64,000 nucleotides of DNA from Humulus lupulus (taxonomy: Eukaryota > Streptophyta > Magnoliopsida > Rosales > Cannabaceae). The stretch covers positions 265,541,042 to 265,605,041 of the forward strand of contig NC_084795.1 in assembly GCF_963169125.1 (NCBI RefSeq). The letters are read 5' to 3'. The first letter of the stretch is position 1. Every line of letters begins with the position of its first letter. The position numbers and the translations under genes are program-made. Below, in pieces: positions 32,976 through 43,876 of the stretch. Below the pieces are notes generated by a model. That model worked only from the letters and a program-made list of their open reading frames with translations. It was not told the DNA's origin and made no database searches.

Positions 32976-34056
32976 TGCCCAGCCACCACGCCCCGTTGGA
33001 GGCGTCTCGCGGGGGCTAACATCTGGCCTCCTCTTGGTGACGTCAGGCCCCGCGAGGCCACACTACCACCAGGTCCAGGTACAGGGCCCCATCTCACAAG
33101 GCACCCTTATGATCTGCGAGGCCATGTCTCGGCCGTGCCTAGGACTCACGCGTCGTCTCGCAAGGCGCGCCTCTATGGTATAAGCATATGCCCCGCTGAT
33201 GGAGCCCCTCTCTATTTTCTAAGGAGGGTGCCACCAGTGGGGCACGACTCCCACACACTTATCTCACTCATGACTACACGAGAGCCACCTTTAGAGACAA
33301 GGCACGCGTACGGAAACCGGTTATGTGAGGGCGAGGAGCTTAGGGGCGTAACTCAGAACATCCGTACTAGACAGGCCGTGATGGTACAAGTTAGTACCGA
33401 TGGTGGAGGCACTCCCTGCATGTCTCTGACCATGCATCAGGACCACCAGCGCCACTACGCCTGGAGCCACTCCTCTGACATTCGTACGGTCAAGTAGTGG
33501 AGACATCCTCCTGGCACCTGTCTATGTACTGGTTGCAACATCACTACCTCTGAAACCACTCTCCTGACAGTGTACTTGTGTACTACCTGGTCCCCTGGAC
33601 CACAGTGTATCTAGGGCCATTAGAGCCCACTATATAATGAACCCCAATTCCACATGGAAGGGGGTTGGAAAAATTATTGTGGCAGTGCACCATAGGGAAT
33701 ACAAACTGATTTCACCATTGTTCTTCTGCAATTGTTCTTGGAGTTTATAATTAGATTTCTAAAGCTTTTCTTTGGATAATCTCTACTTTGAAAATTTTCT
33801 AACTTAACTTAGTTGACGAGTTCTCACCGTCAACAGTAAGGTTTAGATAGAATAATTAAGAACGTGACACTTGTCACAAGCATGTTTATTAGGGATTTAA
33901 GTATTTTTGATGAATAGTTTAATTAAAAGAAAGATCTAGAAGCTCTAGAACCTTCCATTATCTGTTAGGATCACGTTTTACTCAGTCAAAGTAGCTTTAA
34001 TCAATTTCAAATTATCCTAAAATGTGCAAAAACATGTTTAAAATATCAGCATATGT

Positions 34057-34192
34057 TGATATATCGCAGCTATAGAGGCCGATATATCGCCTATGATTGA
34101 TACGGAAAACTCGTTGAATTCGCATGAACGAAACCACGGACCCTCGGGATCATGGTAGGGGCGATATATCACCTACCCTAGCAATATATCGG
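34057..34192. repeat. Decayed GATATATC palindromes in LTR G
   Basis: TGATATATCGC near 34058, CGATATATCGCC at 34080, GCGATATATCACC at 34161 and GCAATATATCGG at 34181: four sites in the same order and spacing as in F and E, each with a substitution in at least one half-site. Confidence 0.75.
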
Positions 34193-35124
34193 TTCCAATG
34201 GCCAATTTTTGAATTTCATAGAATTCTGAACTAAAAACCATCCTCAACAACCTTGACTCGTTCCTGAACGTTTTTGACCAAGTTCTGGGCGTCTGTTGAA
34301 CAGATAATTCAAATTTATTCATTTTAATTATTTATTTACTCATTGAAATGGGAGTTAGTTTCACTCCTTGAACTCTATAAATAGGACCCTTCACTCAACC
34401 ATTTCATTCATCATTTAAGCACAGTTCAGTGCCTCCAAGCTGCTAAGATTATTCTAGAGAGAAACACTAGGGTTTTGGGGTTAAAGCTTTCAAATCTAAA
34501 GATTTTATAAACACTTGGGAAGTAAGTTTTTGTGTGATTTTCGGTGTTCGAGGTATAGATCGAGGTTCTAAGCTATCCAAGGTATTCATTATCTTGAGGT
34601 TTAGTTCACTATAGTTTCTATTATTCTTTCATTTTTTTCTTCAAATCCTAACTTGTGATGGTTACTTTTGGTTAGGTGTTCAATTCCTTTGAAACATAAG
34701 GTTTTTGGTAAGTTACTATCTCGATGGTTTAGATATTTTCTTCAACTTCATTTCTTTAGAAACTTATGGTTTTCTTATGTTTGGTTTTAGGAGTTCCCAA
34801 TCCCGCTCTTGTCTCCAATATTCTGGTTTTTGGTAAGGAAAATTAGGTAGTTTAGTATTATGACCTAGTTTATGTAGTTTATGACCTAGTTTATGTTTGT
34901 ATGACCTAACATTTCAGGTACAATAAAGGGGTAAGTGTGTCTGGACCTAATGTGTCCAATGATGTATGACGAACTATGTCATGTAGGCTCGGTTGCCAAA
35001 AATTTATGACGGGCCTAAGTGATATCTAGTGTATGACAGATTTATGTCCGGGGCTTAATTGCCACCCCTGTATAAACACTTATCTTTTTATTATATTTGA
35101 CTTGTAATTATGACCCATAGTTAC

Positions 35125-35290
35125 GATTATGATTATGACTTATGACCCATAGTTATGATTATGAGTATGACTTATGACTTATGATCTATGACTTATGACT
35201 TATGACCTATGACTTATGACTTAGAGTATGATTTATGATTTATGACTTAGATTATGATTTAGAATTATGACTTAAGTTATGATATGATCT
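35125..35290 (+). repeat. TATGACT-type short tandem repeat in LTR G
   Basis: Many imperfect copies of TATGACT/TATGACC/TATGATT in a row, just upstream of the LTR 3' part. Confidence 0.8.
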
Positions 35291-36788
35291 AGAGGTTTGT
35301 GTTTGTATGACTTTGGTGAATTTATGTTATGTTTGATTATATGACTAACTTTTGTATGTATTTTCCTTACTAGGCTTAGAAGCTCACCCCTTATTATGTT
35401 ATTATTTCAGGCAATTAATGATAGAAAGGCCGGTGGCGAGTGGAACCTAAGAGCTTCGTGATGTACTTGTGGTGACCATATAGTCGAGGAAGATCATGCA
35501 GGCCTATTTTTTAAAGAATGTTTATTTTAGATTTTTTATTTAAATGTTGCTCATTTTTATGTTAAAGACAAGTATTTTATTTTTTGTAAAAACCATGGAT
35601 CCATGTATTTATTTTTAAGTTTTTATTAAATAAAAGAGCAATATTTACGATTATGACCCAACGTTGTGTTCTCAGTAATCTATGAGAAATAAGGAGCGTT
35701 GCAAGAACCGTCCTTTCCCGCCTATTTCATTAATCATAATTAACACCCTCCAATTCCCGTTATTCCCAAAATTCTCAAATACCAATAATTCATATCTTGT
35801 TACCCTTTAATTCCCGGCAATGTTCTAATCACCAAATTACCCCGAGACTCACCCCAAACTTAATCCCGTTTTGACCAAACTGCTAACTTGCACTCAAAGA
35901 TTGTTTCATGTCGAATGGCTCGAACAAATCCACATTATTGTGTGGCCTCAACAATAGTTCACCAACATGCATACAAATATACAATTACGCCCTCAACGGG
36001 CCAAATTACCAAAATACCCCTATGATGAAATGTGGACCCACATGCATTTAACATCATATTATAATATAATTCACATAAAGATCCATATAATCAATTAATG
36101 GCATAATAAATCAATTATGGCCCTCCCGGCCTCCAAATCCAACCATAAACCTGATTAGGGATTTTGGGGCATTACATTTAACCTTCGATTGATAAGTCGA
36201 GTCTTTAACCTTCGTCTAATAAGTCGAGTCTTTTAAAACAGATATGTCCTTGACTATAAATCCAAACTCTTCATTAGATAACACTGATGAATCCTCAGAT
36301 TATAAGTTGAGCTTCCCAATCAGATATACAGACAAAGAGTTATTACATAACATAGGTAAGCACATCGCATTTAACATGTTTAATAAAACATTCTTAGCAT
36401 AGTAATAATCCTATACTATAACCGGGCCAACCCCTAAACATAAACCAGGTGTAGTTTTCTTACCTCAGGACTTGAGTAAATAGTGTTTGACGACTTCTGA
36501 GTACAGTCCTTTTTTCCTGAGCCTAACGGTTCACCCTAGTCACAACCAAACAATGAATAAGTATCAGAAAATGAACTAATAATGGCTTCCGGACTAAGTC
36601 CTAGCCTCTGGGACCTTGCATTCTACTAACCCAGGTAGTAGAATGAGCCCTTAGATTTGGGTTCCCAGCTCCCGAAACCCATTTTTTCTTATTTCCCCTA
36701 TTAGAGCCTCGACACCCACAATTTAGGGCCACGGCACAACAAGTCAGAGAGTTCCCGAGCCCAAAACCCCAGGGCACGTGCCGCAGTG

Positions 36789-37962
36789 TGTCACGGGCTG
36801 ACATTTTGACAGCGGAAATACCTGTGCGGCACCTTGACTCCTCTGAGCCAAGGTCAGCCTTCCAACCATTCGAATAATAATGGGCACATTTTTCGCGTGA
36901 CCGTGTGCCTCTGCACACTTCCGTCTCTCGAACAACTCTCGCTAAGTCATGCTCTCAAGCATCTATGAGTGCAATCATGCATCAAGGCTTTCTAGCCAAG
37001 ACACTCACGTTGTCCATAGGTTCTCACTATGGCAAGGAAAATCTCAACACCGATACTCACCCAGACATTCTCAAGTCAAGGTAGCGTGTGTGGCTAAGAG
37101 CCAACACCAAGCTGATGTGCCAACACCTCCCATCATGCCTCATTCAATACTATCCTATTAGCTCACGTCACAGACCAAAGACTCCCATACGTCCATGGTC
37201 CAATCCTCAAGGCACCATACCATCGTACATGTTGGCAGGCCCTCGAGACTGGCTGCCAGACTAGTAGCACACACTGGACCTCAGTCCTACTCAAGCATAG
37301 TGCACCCTCCAATGCTTGCATGCTAACAAGTCCCACGAATGACTTCCCGTGCCATCTCGTGTCGAGATTCGTGGCCATGGTGCACCACGACATCTCTTGA
37401 AGGTTTGGGCCACGTTCCATGCAAGAGGCATCCCAGCAAGCCAAGGGAACCGTACCCTTAAACCTCTAGCAGCACACTTCGACGCACTACCAGGGCGACC
37501 CGGTAATGTCCATGAGTACTCCTACTCATGGAGACATATGAGTTCCCTCGTGGTCCTCATATGCCCGCCCTACTAGTCCTCCCAACTAGTAGTAGCTCAC
37601 TTGACGCACCTGCGCCAGGGGGTGGTGGAGAGCTAACACCAGGTGCTCCCCCTACAAAGAGCCTTCTGAGCTTTTAGCCTTCTACCAGGAACATATATGA
37701 TTTTTGCTTGGGAGACATATTTGGCTTCCAGCTCGCCAATTCTTCGAATCTCCTAAATCCGATCACACCATTGCGTTCATTGACCCTTCAATATGGAACC
37801 TACCAAGTCCCGTCCATTTCCGGGCAATATTGAAGATATTTACGAAAATGCCACTGCCGTACAAACTAGGCATCAGCATGCTCACCAGCCTGCACCCTCG
37901 CGTGCACATCTGACCGAGCGCCATCCTAGCTTGTAACATGCCATCAAGGCCCGTATGTTACA
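36789..37962 (-). repeat. D 3' LTR (1,174 bp)
   Basis: Minus strand TGTAACATACGGG (37962) to CAGCCCGTGACA (36789). Matches the other D LTR with a few percent differences, nearly all transitions in the first 230 bp compared. Confidence 0.9.
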
Positions 37963-37976
37963 CTCCCCTCCACTTC
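37963..37976 (-). promoter_or_regulatory. D polypurine tract
   Basis: Minus-strand GAAGTGGAGGGGAG abuts the TGTAACA start of the LTR. Confidence 0.75.
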
Positions 37977-40595
37977 AATTGTCGATGCCCTCATCGACAG
38001 ACCGCTGGCCAATCTTCCTGCCTCGACTCCTAAGCTCACTCCATGCTTCTTCCGAATCTTGAGTCTGCACTAGTCCCTCTACCACTGTAGAACCACTAAC
38101 TTGGTGATGATCTCCCATGTCCACCCTTGGACTCGATCAAGGACCCCATGCCACCGTCACTATTCAGAATTCTCCCATGAAGTAGTGTCGCTGCACTCGA
38201 ATACTCCTTACACACATGAACTCCTCTGAGTCCATCACGTTGCCCCTCCAGTCAACCAAGTAGCCCTTGGAACACTGACCCCAAAGCCAACACATCTTTT
38301 GATTGTTGCTTTCCCGCCAATTTTCCAATGCCTACTCTCTTATTGACAAGGAGGAAATTAAGGTGCACCCCCCCCTCAGGGTGAGGTTCGCAAACCAACC
38401 GTTCCCAACAGCACCTACGAAACATCCTTCCATTGTAGGCATGTCTCTCTTCAACGTGGCACTCATGCCAACTGTAGCGTTTATGCAGTATCTAGTGCAT
38501 CCTTGCACAGAGACTTCGCGAAGTAGTCTCTCAGACTTTTGGCCCTCTGGCCTTACTGCATACCCATGGCTTGATGCAAAATGGCCACTCCTGACCATAA
38601 GCATAACTGCTCCTCTGAGCTTCTACAATGTGTTCAATGATCTGACATCATTCGAAACCACTGCATTACCTTCTGGCTCGTGCTCATGCTGACTCTCAGC
38701 ATCGTGCCTCAAGTTCTACCCCCAAATCAACCTTGCCTAACTCTAGACGGCCTGTTGAATCTTGATCAACTTGACTGCACTTTACCTCACCCTTGAGGTC
38801 TGAAGTTGTCCCAATCTGCTATCTCCCTTCAGCATATGTTCTCTGAATCATTCGGCTTGTGTTCCCATAAACATGTGTCCCCATAAAACACTAAGCATGT
38901 CCCATAATATGCTACAAAACCTGCCCCAATCTTGGTCTCAGCCTACGCCCATGCATACTGTCTATCTGCAGTTTCAATTGGTCACCTGACCTACTCTCAT
39001 TAGTCATGCATGTCTTCGCACTGTACAACCCATCTGTTGTTGTGTTTCTCTCTAGATTCACACACCAAAACTGAACAAGTACCCTGACCCTTCGAACATA
39101 TGAATTTGTGGGCTCCCCTACTTTAACTTGGGAATAACTTCTCTTCTCGAGGTGTACCTCTCAAGGTATAGCTCGCAAGCTAACCGCTTTTCTGGTGCGG
39201 TCCCTCGTTCCATTTATCACTTTTGAAGATGATGTTGAACTAATGTGTCTGCCATTCTGACTCTTCGCCCCTCGACATTTCTACGTTGCCTTAGTACCTG
39301 AGTCTTGTTGACTTTCACCTTAGGCAAACGTTGTACTGATGTTACCTTAGTACCTGAGTCCTGACGACTTTCACCCTAGGTAACTGGCTCTGTCTTTGTC
39401 TCTGAGTCTCCCTGACTTTACATTCTGAACAACTAATGATCTCCATGATAACTCATCTTGATGCATTTGTAATGGAACATTGGTCTGCTATTTGGATGTT
39501 TGAACCGTGAAGGTCTCTCCCCCACTTCAACTGTTGGCGTCCTCGACAACTTGCCCACACGCAATAATTTGTGTAGCACCATTGTCGATTCCCCTATGCG
39601 TGAGCTCTCCACATAGCTATCCATCTTCTACATACTAGCATATCGCTCCTCCGGGCAGCTTCTCTAGGCTTCCATGGTCACTAAGTCCCGATAGCAAGGC
39701 CCTCCAGCCCACATTTGAACTCAAGCACCATCTCTGCCTCCTTAAGCCTTCTTGTAGCACCAAGTTTCCTTGACGTAGCCCTCCAGCGCTCTCAAAACTC
39801 TAGTACCATTCTGACCACTGCGCGCAGTCTACTCGGCCCTGCTGGCCTTTGATGCATATATTCCACAACTCAGCATCTCCCACGATGCCACATTGTTGAC
39901 CACACCAGTTAATCACTGTGAGGCAACACGTTCCACTCAATTGTCTTGGCGCCTCCCTTCTTGGGCGAAACAAGATAACATGTAGACACCTCCAAGTACT
40001 ACTGCCCTCTGACGATCGCGGCCACGGCCACCTTGGTCTCCCTGTGATGCCATTTGGCACACAGGTAGCAACTGAAGCATTCCATGTTCATCTTTATCTA
40101 GTTCCCCAAAGCTATCCACTCTCGACTTCTGTCGTGACTGACAAGCGTCTAACGGCCACCGTTATGCTCCCACACTCTTGCGTACAAGTTCCCTTTTCAA
40201 CAACAGTGCTCCATGCGACTTACATTGTCACTCAGGAAAACCTGAACTAGTGAACCAAGCATAAAACCTTGACCTCTTGATCAAACCTTGTCTCATGTCA
40301 ATGAGTTCCAACACTTTTGTAGCACCTCTCCACAATTGCACGTGGTTGTTGTCTTTCTAGCGTCACTGAACTTTCTGATTAGAAGCAACCATAACTTGTC
40401 CCCTCTCTAGGATGTCCAGTATTCCCACAAAGAAGAGCAACCAAGTCTCATCCCGTCTCAACCTACTGATCCTTTCTAGGTGACTAAAAGGCTCAACGAT
40501 ATCTGTCCAAGCATCCAGACCTTTATGGTCCTTTAGCACGCCTACATCCTTTCTAGGATGGGCCAACCAGGTTCACCCCAACTTGAGATGAACCT
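37977..40595 (-). other. D internal region, non-coding as read
   Basis: CT-rich on the plus strand. Open frames are short and without recognisable motifs. A roughly 60-bp segment (CCTTAGTACCTGAGTC...GACTTTCACC) is tandemly duplicated at about 39288-39385. Confidence 0.6.
39288..39385. repeat. Tandem duplication inside D
   Basis: Two copies of TTACCTTAGTACCTGAGTC followed by TTG/ACGACTTTCACC and TAGG, about 55 bp apart. Confidence 0.7.
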
Positions 40596-40610
40596 GGCTC
40601 TGATACCAAC
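40596..40610 (-). promoter_or_regulatory. D primer-binding site (initiator tRNA-Met type)
   Basis: Minus-strand GTTGGTATCAGAGCC directly after the LTR end CCGTGACA. Intact. Confidence 0.9.
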
Positions 40611-41789
40611 TGTCACGGGCTGACATTTTGACAGCGGAAATGCCCGTACAGCACCTTGACTCCTCTGAGCCAAGGTTAGCCTTCCAACCATTCGAATAAC
40701 AATGGGCACATTTTTCGCGCGACCGTGTGCCTCTGCACACTTTCGTCTCTCAAACAACTCTCACTGAGTCATGCTCTCAAGCATCTATGAGTGCAATCAT
40801 GCATTAAGGCTATCTAGCCAAGACACTCACACTGTCCATAGGTTCTCACTATGGCAAGGAAAATCTCAACACCGATACTCACCCAGACATTCTCAAGTCA
40901 AGGTAGCATGTGTGGCTAAGAGCCAACACCAAGTTGATGTGCCAACACCTCCCATCATGCCCCATTCAATACTATCCGATTAGCTCACATCACAGACCAA
41001 GGACTCCCATACGTCCATGGTCCAATCCTCAAGGCACCATACCATCGTGCATGTTGGCAAGCCCTCAAGACTGGCTGCCAGACTAGTAGCACACACTGGA
41101 CCTCTGTCCTACTCAAGCATAGTGCACCCTCTAATGCTTGCATGCTAACAAGTCCCACGAATGACTTCCCGTGCCATCTCGTGTCGAGATTCGTGGCCAT
41201 GGCGCACCACGACATCTCTCGAAGGTTTGGGCCACGTTCCATGCAAGCGGCATCCCAGCAAGCCAAGGGAACCGTACCCTTAAACCTCTAGCAGCACACT
41301 TCGACGCACTACCAGGGCGACCCGGTAATGTCCATGAGTACTTCTACTCATGGAGACATATGAGTTCCCTCGTGGTCCTCATATGCCCGCTCTACTAGTC
41401 CTCCCAACTAGTAGTAGCTCACTTGACACACCTGCGCCAGGGGGTGGTGGAGAGCTGACACCAGGTGCTCCCCCTACAAAGAGCCTTTTGAGCTTTTAGC
41501 CTTCTACCAGGAACATATATGATTTTTGCTTGGGAGACATATTTGGCTTCCAGCTCGCCAATTCTTTGAATCTCCCAAATCCGATCATACCATTGCGTTC
41601 ATTGACCCTTCAATATGGAACCTACCAAGTCCCGTCCATTTCCGGGCAATATTGAAGATATTTACGAAAATGCCACTGCCGTACAAACTAGGCATCAGCA
41701 TGCTCACCAGCCTGCACCCTCGCGTGTGCATCTGACCGAGCGCCATCCTAGCTATCAAGGCCGAGCACCATCAAGGCCGGCATGTTACA
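40611..41789 (-). repeat. D 5' LTR (1,179 bp)
   Basis: Minus strand TGTAACATGCCGG (41789) to CAGCCCGTGACA (40611). Confidence 0.9.
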
Positions 41790-42888
41790 CAGTGCAACCC
41801 ACCTGGCACTGCGACGCCAAGGCGGTTCGAGGCACCTGCTTGTCCCTATGAGTTCATAAGGGTCGCGATGCCTAAGAGCAGAGCATATGACACGACGAAC
41901 ACAGAAAACCACCGATTTTAAGAATCTCTAATCCTTTAAAAACCATCACAAAACATGGTTTTCACCTGTTTGGACCATAATAATGGCCCCAGCAACTCAC
42001 AAACACAGTAAACAACTCTTAAACTCAATCAAAATCCCTTCAAACTAGAAATTCAATATAACTTTGAAAGAAAACTATAAAACCAGAACTAAATCTCAAA
42101 TAATTAAGTTACCTCTGCTTGAATTCAACCTAGCTATAATTCCCTTAAGCTTAAACAACTTCCTACTTTCCCTTAACCTTCTTAAAAATTCGATCCTCCT
42201 TCAAAACCTCCAAGCTTAGAGAGAGAGTGAAAAACAAGATAGAGAGAATGGTTGCCTTGTTTTTACTCTGTTTTTCCCTGCTTCCTGAGTTACACTACTC
42301 AACCTGCTCAAAATAACTAATGGTCTAAAGACCAAAATTCCATCAAGGCAACCCTCTCTTCTCAATGCCCCTCGAGGGCAAAAACGCCAGTTATATTCCC
42401 GTCTCACATTACACTTAAAATTCCCTGATAATTCTGCCAAACCCAGAATATCACAAACTTTCCCAAAGTATGACTCATACGCTCGTGAGTCCCTGTAACT
42501 CATCGAAATACCCCTTGGCTCACCCCAAGCCGAGTACAAATTTCCCATTGTGACTGAACCGTTATTTTACTCGAAAGGACCGACTCCTGCCGAATATCTC
42601 AAATATATCCACATAATAATGTGGTCTCACTCACATATTATCATATAATTACAATTAGACCCTCAACGGGTCAAAATTACAAATATGCCCCTTAAAATAA
42701 AAGCGGGCATGTTTCGCACATTTAATACACCTAAACATGCATAATCAGTTATATAATAATATAACTCATGTAATTCACATAATCACATCAATATCCAATT
42801 AAATCACATATTATTCAAATATTTCCCTCTCGGGTCCCTAATCAAGGCGCTAAGCCTTATTAGGAAGTTTTGGGACGTTAAAACATGG

Positions 42889-43876
42889 GTTTGGTAGACA
42901 TTATACGGACCAATTACTAGAGGGTTACGAGGCCCTCTCAAATCCAAGCCCCAGTTGCTCCGCCCGTTGCGCCCCAGGCTCCGACAAATGCTCTCGCAGA
43001 TCTGGTAGTCCCAGAAGCTCCGACAACCGTTCCCCCAGCTACTCCCCTAAGGCTGGTCGAAACAAAGGAAGTCATCGACCTCTATGAGGGGTCTCCAATC
43101 ATCAAGGAGGGGACCTCAGGCACGAGAAAGGACCTCCCATCCCTTGACGCATCTAGCTGTCCTCTAGCCAAGACGCCTTGGCTTGTAAACTTCCCCGAGC
43201 ATTACAAAGGGGAAGAGCTCGAGAGGCACAGGCGGGTTGTGGAGTACTTCAACCACTATCTGGAAGAAGGGGAAAATGTTCAAGGCCTTAGCAGAGTATC
43301 TTTGTGAGGACAGGCCTTAGAGCGAGACCCCAGTGCCACCTCCCAACCGTGAGTAGCTGGAGTTTCTTTTTGCTAGGAGGCTTGGAAGCAGGACAACCCT
43401 GCTGGTCGTAGAGCTTGTTTAGGGATTAAGCAGAACCCTTTGCGAGATGCCTTCTCTTAGCTTCGCTTAAGTCAAAAGGGATATCATCGCAGCATGTCGC
43501 TATGCCACGATGCGGGTAAGTCTTAAACTATAATTCAGCTTTGCAGCTAAGTATCGTGTTCTTGCATACTAACTCTGCTTTGTTGTGCAGACTGTTATCT
43601 TGTGCCAAAGGCTTGGGGATGACGTGACCATGAGGTCCTTTGAGCTGAATGAACTCAGGCAGTCTTCGTTCTCCCTCGAGGAGCACTCCAAGCTTCAGAA
43701 GGCTTTTAAGGATGAGAAGACCCGCGCCTCCGAGTTGGAGACTCGCCTAGAGACGGAGCGGTCTAGGCTTCAATCCATCGAAGACATTTCCATGAAATTA
43801 TTGAAGCTACGATTCGTTCCAAGGCCACGGAGGAGGCCATGGCTGAAGCCCAAGCAGCGCAGGAAGAGGCTCGAAC
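42889..43876 (+). pseudogene. Spliced coiled-coil gene remnant, probably element-borne antisense-type ORF
   Basis: A Pro/Ala-rich stretch (PQAPTNALADLVVPEAP) runs into a charged part (VNFPEHYKGEELERHRRVVEYF). A shift near 43280 and four stops (TAG, TAG, TAG, TAA at 43318-43470) follow. Near the end of exon 1 is IIAACRYATMR, with donor GCGG|GTAAG at 43515/43516 and acceptor TTGTGCAG at 43590 (75-nt intron). Exon 2 reads RLGDDVTMRSFELNELRQ and then a coiled coil (KAFKDEKTRASELETRLETERSRL). Copia LTR K0 interrupts it at 43877. I do not recognise the family. The style (Pro-rich part, intron, coiled coil) resembles the T1 antisense gene. Confidence 0.45.

Larger units (their letters stand above)
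23324..33835 (+). mobile_element. H: solo LTR of the T1 family, split (23324-23734 and 32981-33835)
   Basis: Starts TGTGGATGCTC like the T1 LTR and ends CACCGTCAACA like it. Flanked by GTAAG at 23319-23323 and 33836-33840, a perfect TSD. Own length is about 1.27 kb. TATATAAT at 33631-33638. It carries its own CpG-rich array (about 23425-23730, CTCGCGTGGTGCCC-type units). Interrupted by E. The 177-codon open frame at 32964-33497 lies in this LTR and starts in the E LTR, so it is not a gene. Confidence 0.88.
23104..35703 (+). mobile_element. G: solo LTR, diverged E/F-related family, split (23104-23323 and 33841-35703)
   Basis: Starts TGTAGTGTCC and ends GGAGCGTTGCA, flanked by AGAAC at 23099-23103 and 35704-35708, a perfect TSD. 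Collinear with F: the ACTTAGC start, TAAGTTTAACCTA, decayed GATATATC palindromes (34057-34192) and TATAAATA at 34376-34383. Interrupted by H. Confidence 0.87.
18672..36176 (-). mobile_element. B: chromovirus-like Ty3/gypsy element, 3' part deleted, 5' LTR hosting a three-level nest
   Basis: Minus strand: 5' LTR (36176-35709 plus 23103-21147, own length about 2,425 bp), PBS, gag, protease and the start of RT. RT is cut at about 18672, so most of pol is gone. The right flank is TTTAA (36177-36181) inside LTR C. One unbroken frame runs through gag-pro-RT but with twelve stop codons. Confidence 0.82.
21147..36176 (-). repeat. B 5' LTR, split by the G/H/E nest (parts 21147-23103 and 35709-36176)
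   Basis: Minus strand TGTAATGCCCC at 36176 to CATGGCGTTATA at 21147. The two parts are joined by the AGAAC duplication that flanks G. It contains tandem variants of 'GAGTGACTGATGAGTAGTCAC' type (about 21690-21830) and GTAGCGCTAC-type palindromes near 22525-22630. Confidence 0.82.
36789..41789 (-). mobile_element. D: two-LTR element with no recognisable gag-pol (LARD-like)
   Basis: 5,001 bp flanked by CAGTG at 36784-36788 and 41790-41794. LTRs 36789-37962 and 40611-41789. Minus-strand PBS GTTGGTATCAGAGCC next to the 5' LTR and PPT AAGTGGAGGGGAG next to the 3' LTR. The 2.6-kb internal region has no open frame over about 130 codons and no capsid, protease, RT or integrase motif that I can see. 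It is best called a large non-autonomous LTR element moved by a partner. Confidence 0.85.
36177..42888 (-). repeat. C: LTR of an A/B-related gypsy family, split by D (36177-36788 and 41790-42888)
   Basis: The right end reads, on the minus strand, AACGTCCCAAAACTTCC, like the start of related LTRs, although the terminal TGT is not intact. Text such as CCCTCAACGGG and TAATGTGG(A/T)T is shared with the B LTR start at 35930-36000. The left part has AACCTTCG..TAAGTCGAGTCTTT twice near 36180-36230. It ends at the B LTR, so B probably inserted here. No coding region of its own is left. Confidence 0.65.

Noticed and set aside
32964..33497. 177-codon plus-strand open frame
   Set aside because: It starts in the E LTR end and runs through solo LTR H across the TSD. 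Its composition reflects the CpG-rich repeats, and no domain is visible.
38303..38692. 129-codon plus-strand ORF inside D as the coding region of D
   Set aside because: It is antisense to the PBS/PPT-defined direction of D, with low-complexity composition and no motif.
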